A stretch of DNA of 64,000 nt from Schoenoplectus triqueter. Its lineage: Eukaryota > Streptophyta > Magnoliopsida > Poales > Cyperaceae. Below the pieces are notes generated by a model, which worked only from the letters and a program-made list of their open reading frames with translations, was not told where the DNA came from and did not search any database. Every line of letters begins with the position of its first letter. Within the stretch, counting starts at the first letter, position 1. The DNA lies in NCBI GenBank assembly GCA_964058805.1, contig CAXKVV010000596.1:1-64000 (forward strand), in the 5' to 3' direction. This document shows, piece after piece, positions 61,201 through 64,000 of the stretch. Both the position numbers and the translations under genes were made by a program.

Positions 61201-61517
61201 AGGATAGACTCAAATTTTAAATCACCAACAATTTAATAGAATGCATCTGATAATTTTTTTTCCGATACAAGTAAAAGAAAACCATTCTTTTGAAGCAATA
61301 AATTACCAGACATTTTTTTCTTCCAAAGATTCGGTAGGCAACACTAACGAGGAGGTAGGTCAAGTAATGACAAGCTATCAGCCTGACAGCGAAGGATAAA
61401 TCGACTAAAGATCTTTTACATAATGACAAGCTATCAGCTTGACACTCTGCTCAAGTAATCTTACAAAAATTAAACACATTAACAAAGAATTATATGGTAA
61501 ATGCAAATGTAAACATG

Positions 61518-63204
61518 TTACTCAGATTCTGAACCGGAATCAGAATTATTATCAGAATCGAGTTCAAAAGGTCTGTTCCTGTTAGTGTTGGCTTCCAGAG
61601 GAGGTAGGCCATCATCTTCATCTGAACCTGATTCCTCTTCAGTCTCCTCAGACTGGGGTTGTTGCAAATCAGAACTTATATCGGAATTTGAACTTGATTT
61701 TGTACTCAATTTTTTTTTCCATAGACGAGTTCTTGAATACAGCCGGCCTACATTTCAGATTAAGATGAAATCAATTAACCAATACAAATTCAAGCACACA
61801 ACAAATACTGTACATATAAGTACAAATACCAGGCTTAAGAGCCTTATATTAGGCCTCTGATTGTGGAAAAATGTATATCCTAGTACTAACTCACAGTTAA
61901 ACTTTAACTTAGTTTCAAGCTGATTGACTTCAGTCCCAGTTACATTTATTTATCGAATTAACCGAAAAGAAAAAAGACATCAGACTGGTACTGGTACTAA
62001 TACCATTATGGTATTAATAGATTAGGATCAAAAGACCTAGGAATTACAGAACTTGAATCATATCATGAATCAAATTGTAACATTCCAGTCAAAAAATCAT
62101 TCTAAGAACACAGACTTGCAGCAGAGAATGTATTTCTTACAGGATCTTCTGCATATTAGCTTTTGTTTTAACTTTCAGATAATGCAAAATAATATGAAGT
62201 GTGAAATAACATTATAAGAAATATGAATGCTTTACCTACATGGAAAACGATCTTGTACAGAACAATAAACTGAAATTAAACCTAAACAAACTTCTATTTA
62301 TCTAATTAAATTTTAGATTGAGCCAATTTTCTCTAGCAACAGGTTTGGTGGTACTGCACCACTCAGAAGATTCCTCTAAGGCACGAACTTGGTCATGAAA
62401 GAGAACTTGAGAGACCACACATGTGACCTTGCTTCCTGATTCAAGTGCTTGATCTCTGCCACTTGCATCTACAACCAGATAACTTCCTACATATCAAGAA
62501 GACAAAACTTATCCTCCATAATCCTCAAACTAACTGTTATCCAATAGTCTGATTCACCGTTCTATAAAACTAAAGAAGAATTAGACAGGGATCCCATTGA
62601 TTACATCGACATTAATAAATATGAGCAGTACCTCATTTGGTCCAAAAGCTCTTCTGAAATTTTTCTGAAAAGAAGGCTAGGGATTTGATCTCCTCTGCAC
62701 CGAGAACCTAAAAAATCAGAGATGAAGCATAATAAGCCGGTAATTACAATACAATTTCTGCAGATGACAAAACAAAAGTAGAAATTGTTTCTAGAATTTT
62801 TTTTCTCTCAAAGCTATCACATTTGTGTGGCAATTATATATGGACTTGTTCCTATCAGCATAAGTATACATCTGCAGTAATTCTTCCTATTGGCAGTTAA
62901 TACTTGAAAATGTAACTAAACTGAAAAACAACACTAAAACAAAATGTCGCCGAAGGAATCAATCTAATTATAATCATCAGCTGAAAGAAAAAATATTCGA
63001 GCAATCGTCAACTATTTTCAAGTAAGATCATAAACCAGTACCGGTATGACAAATAATTGTTACCAAATCCTTTTTGTCATGAGTAGGTGCTTCAATTAGA
63101 TTGGAGCCTCTGAGGGAAACCACTTGCATGATGCTCTCTCCTTCCTTTAGAGAGACAGAATTATCTCCAAAAGCCCTTCTAAGGTTCTTCCTCTCAGATG
63201 TCAT
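61518..63204 (-). pseudogene. EIF1AD-like (S1/eIF1A-fold RNA-binding) gene with two lesions as sequenced
   Basis: Four coding exons on the minus strand: 63204-63064, 62707-62632, 62486-62360 and 61747-61518, with GT-AG introns. Without lesions this would give about 190 residues. Exon 1 carries RKNLRRAFGD and SIMQVVSLRGSNLIE. Exon 2 carries EEIKSLAFFSEKFQKSFWTK. Exon 3 carries YLVVDASGR and VVSQVLFHDQVRALE. Exon 4 has the acidic tail ending DEDDGLPPLEANTNRNRPFE and a Ser/Asp/Glu-rich end. This is the layout of EIF1AD, an eIF1A-related nuclear RNA-binding protein. Two defects are visible: TGA at 62635-62633, where the family has Arg (FWTK-R-G), and a nine-A run at about 61711-61719 that needs eight A to keep frame. 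The exon 1 donor also lies nine codons later than the family's usual NLIE boundary. Either a recent pseudogene or null allele, or sequencing error for the A-run. Confidence 0.8.
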
Positions 63205-63565
63205 TGTCTCAATTGACACCGAATGAATTAATCAACTGAAACTCTCAGGCAGCTTCAAGAAAAGAAGCAAGGTCACAACTATTGTTATAGTCTAGAATAA
63301 TTGTAATAGGAAATATAATAATATGCAATTAGTCGGGAATGAATCCATTAACCCTCTGGTTCCATTCACGATTCACCTATATAAACCCTCCGGTTTCATC
63401 TCAAAAGCAATTTAATCACATCCATAACTTCAAATCAGCATCCAAAACTTCAAATCAGCATCCAACCCAGTACAAGAAGCATCAAGATCGTACCTTTGCT
63501 ACACCTCGTCGACTGATTCTGGGTCGTGGCGATCGGAGCTGAGCAAGCAAACTCGCCGACTGGGT
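63205..63565 (-). promoter_or_regulatory. Leader of the EIF1AD-like gene with probable leader intron
   Basis: On the minus strand a donor-like 'agcaaag|gtacgatc' lies at 63494/63493. An acceptor-like 'cttgaag' occurs near 63257, so a leader intron of about 235 bp is plausible. A 21-bp block 'aacttcaaatcagcatccaa' is duplicated in tandem near 63426-63467. The G+C-richer stretch 63495-63580 may be the first exon. Confidence 0.4.
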
Positions 63566-64000
63566 TGGTGGTTAGCAGCTAGGCCTGAGCGTTTCAGATA
63601 GTTTACATTTCCTTGAACGATTGGGCCTGCAACTCTTAATTTTAAATTTGGTTGGTCAAGCCCAATTCAGGTCTCTTTCTACATAGAAATTAGTACATCC
63701 AAATTGAGAACAGAAAAAGGAATGAGGTTATTTTTTTTAAAAAAAATAATGAAAAGACGTCATAGAATTACTAAAGAATGATTAACTTGATATTAATTAT
63801 TTTGTTATAAAAAGTAATATATGAAAATGCAATAAAATTGAATTATTTAACAGATTGACAAACTGTATACCACTTTTAACTTCAGTCCGAAGCTTGTACA
63901 AATTGTCAAGGAAAAAGTCATTACTTATTAACAATAGATTTTCAATATTTTCAAGGAAAAAAATCATTACCCATTTTTTAATAGATTGAGGGAGGGAAAG
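63566..64000. other. Distal upstream region, no gene recognised
   Basis: AT-rich after 63700. No open frames or repeats of note. Confidence 0.5.

Noticed and set aside
63339..63542. 67-codon plus-strand frame in the upstream region of the EIF1AD-like gene
   Set aside because: It overlaps the probable leader on the opposite strand, and part of it comes from a 21-bp tandem duplication.

Overview
The window looks like nuclear DNA of a flowering plant. It is AT-rich, it holds spliced genes of recognisable plant families (an EDR4-like zinc-ribbon protein, an intronless glutaredoxin-like protein with a Cys-rich tail, an EIF1AD-like RNA-binding protein, MATH-BTB and GH5_7 mannanase remnants), and it carries many non-autonomous plant-type DNA transposons. 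The species cannot be fixed from what is visible. All calls come from reading the sequence; no database search was run.

Layout. 1-900 holds old ~135-bp tandem repeats. 900-4340 has no recognisable gene, but contains an LTR-like promoter/poly(A) arrangement on the minus strand and a short tandem duplication. 4341-33240 is one satellite array of about 28.9 kb. Twelve diverged monomers of 180-183 bp form a higher-order unit of 2190-2191 bp, present as 13 complete, nearly identical copies plus a truncated 14th. Shared variants show that units 6-8 and 9-11 are two copies of a 6572-bp, three-unit block. 33241-37925 is a cluster of seven snap-back (fold-back) elements of four families, most of them abutting TA/CT/CA microsatellites, bracketed by two diverged copies of a unique segment.

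The gene-bearing part follows. An intact glutaredoxin-like gene lies on the minus strand (38204-39406). An isolated fold-back element (40327-40729) comes next, then a decayed MATH-BTB pseudogene on the minus strand (41978-42955). A hAT-type MITE with a perfect 8-bp target duplication sits at 43699-44299, and a broken GH5_7 mannanase relic on the minus strand at 45360-46131. Two tandem ~1-kb repeats with Helitron-like ends (47071-49345), a Mutator-like element with a 10-bp target duplication (52245-53540) and further fold-backs fill 47-56 kb. A spliced EDR4-like gene on the plus strand (57654-59408) has a probable leader intron. A TE-like AT-rich block (60103-61200) separates it from a four-exon EIF1AD-like gene on the minus strand (61518-63204), which carries one in-frame TGA and one homopolymer frameshift as sequenced.

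The genes do not form a pathway. The most notable features are the homogenised satellite array, set in an otherwise gene- and TE-bearing region, and the family of microsatellite-associated fold-backs that share a subterminal palindrome.
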